Source: Colwellia echini
Lineage (GTDB): Bacteria; Pseudomonadota; Gammaproteobacteria; Enterobacterales; Alteromonadaceae
Assembly: GCF_002843355.2 (NCBI RefSeq)
Contig: NZ_PJAI02000009.1
Location: 1 to 64,000, forward strand
Length of the DNA stretch: 64,000 nt
Direction of reading: 5' to 3'
In this document: positions 63,911-64,000 of the stretch, piece by piece
Layout of the letters: each line of letters starts with the position of its first letter
Position numbering within the stretch: position 1 is the stretch's first letter
Made by a program: the position numbers and the translations under genes
The notes under the pieces: generated by a model
The model's input: only the letters and a program-made list of their open reading frames with translations
What the model was told of the DNA's origin: nothing
Databases searched by the model: none

Positions 63911-64000
63911 GTGACTTTTAAAAATAGTTTTGAAATAAATGGTCGAAGTATAGGTGAAGGAATACCTGTATATATTATTGCCGAAATGTCGGCAAACCAC
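63911..64000 (+). CDS. N-acetylneuraminate/pseudaminate-type synthase, N-terminal fragment
   Basis: The window ends after 30 codons. GTG 63911, preceded by AGGTAAG, reads TFKNSFEINGRSIGEGIPVY, then IIAEMSANH, the start of the NeuB/PseI/LegI TIM barrel (YIIAE..NH). These enzymes condense a hexose derivative with phosphoenolpyruvate to give a nine-carbon acid. The AEMSANH form is nearer PseI than NeuB, but which acid is made cannot be decided here. Confidence 0.8.
   Translation, partial: MTFKNSFEINGRSIGEGIPVYIIAEMSANH

Overview
The window looks like a chromosomal segment of a marine, low-GC gammaproteobacterium of the order Alteromonadales, most like Colwellia. The reasons are the AT-rich composition, an alpha-amylase very close in sequence to the cold-active enzyme of Pseudoalteromonas haloplanktis, the FlgT/FlgO/FlgP trio typical of Vibrio- and Alteromonadales-type polar flagella, many small gammaproteobacterial families (DUF2956, DUF1456, DUF2750, DUF3300, CreA, PA3496-like), and dispersed MITE-like inverted repeats. 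This placement is inference; no rRNA or other marker is present.

Bases 1-24600 are a mosaic of short transcription units: a membrane-anchored surface protein; a PepSY / response regulator / histidine kinase operon with a probable target (a DUF3300 gene) that carries the same TGTTCAG direct-repeat operator; the secreted amylase; a TetR regulator with an MlaC-like target and three matching palindromes; a lipoprotein / class 3 lipase / 57-residue membrane protein cluster; an AraC-HTH plus HDOD fusion; a PEP-CTERM protein that seems to start at ATC; and housekeeping genes (DEAD-box helicase, MscS channel, EF-P-like protein). A strong candidate for an unannotated small RNA lies at 20553-20664 (minus strand). 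Two MITE-like elements and several short-period degenerate tandem repeats sit in intergenic DNA.

Bases 24700-51000 are a polar-flagellum locus: flgT, flgO, flgP, flgN, flgM, flgA, cheV, cheR, flgBCDE, flgFGHIJ, flgKL, three flagellins, flaG and fliD. Promoter motifs fit the sigma-54 to sigma-28 cascade of polar flagella: sigma-54 type sites before flgO, flgF, the first flagellin and, less well, flgB; sigma-28 type sites before flgM and the second and third flagellins.

Bases 51000-64000 hold a flagellin-modification region in place of the usual fliS: a Maf-type protein, a small YjfB-like motility protein, then sugar genes (ATP-grasp ligase, DegT aminotransferase, a glycosyltransferase/radical-SAM/Rossmann triple fusion, two FkbM methyltransferases, another glycosyltransferase, an SpsF-like cytidylyltransferase, a decayed gene, and the start of a nonulosonic-acid synthase cut by the window edge). 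One small Rossmann module is attached to three different enzymes here, and this block is the best candidate for an undescribed pathway. Its products probably decorate the flagellins encoded just upstream, by way of the Maf protein.
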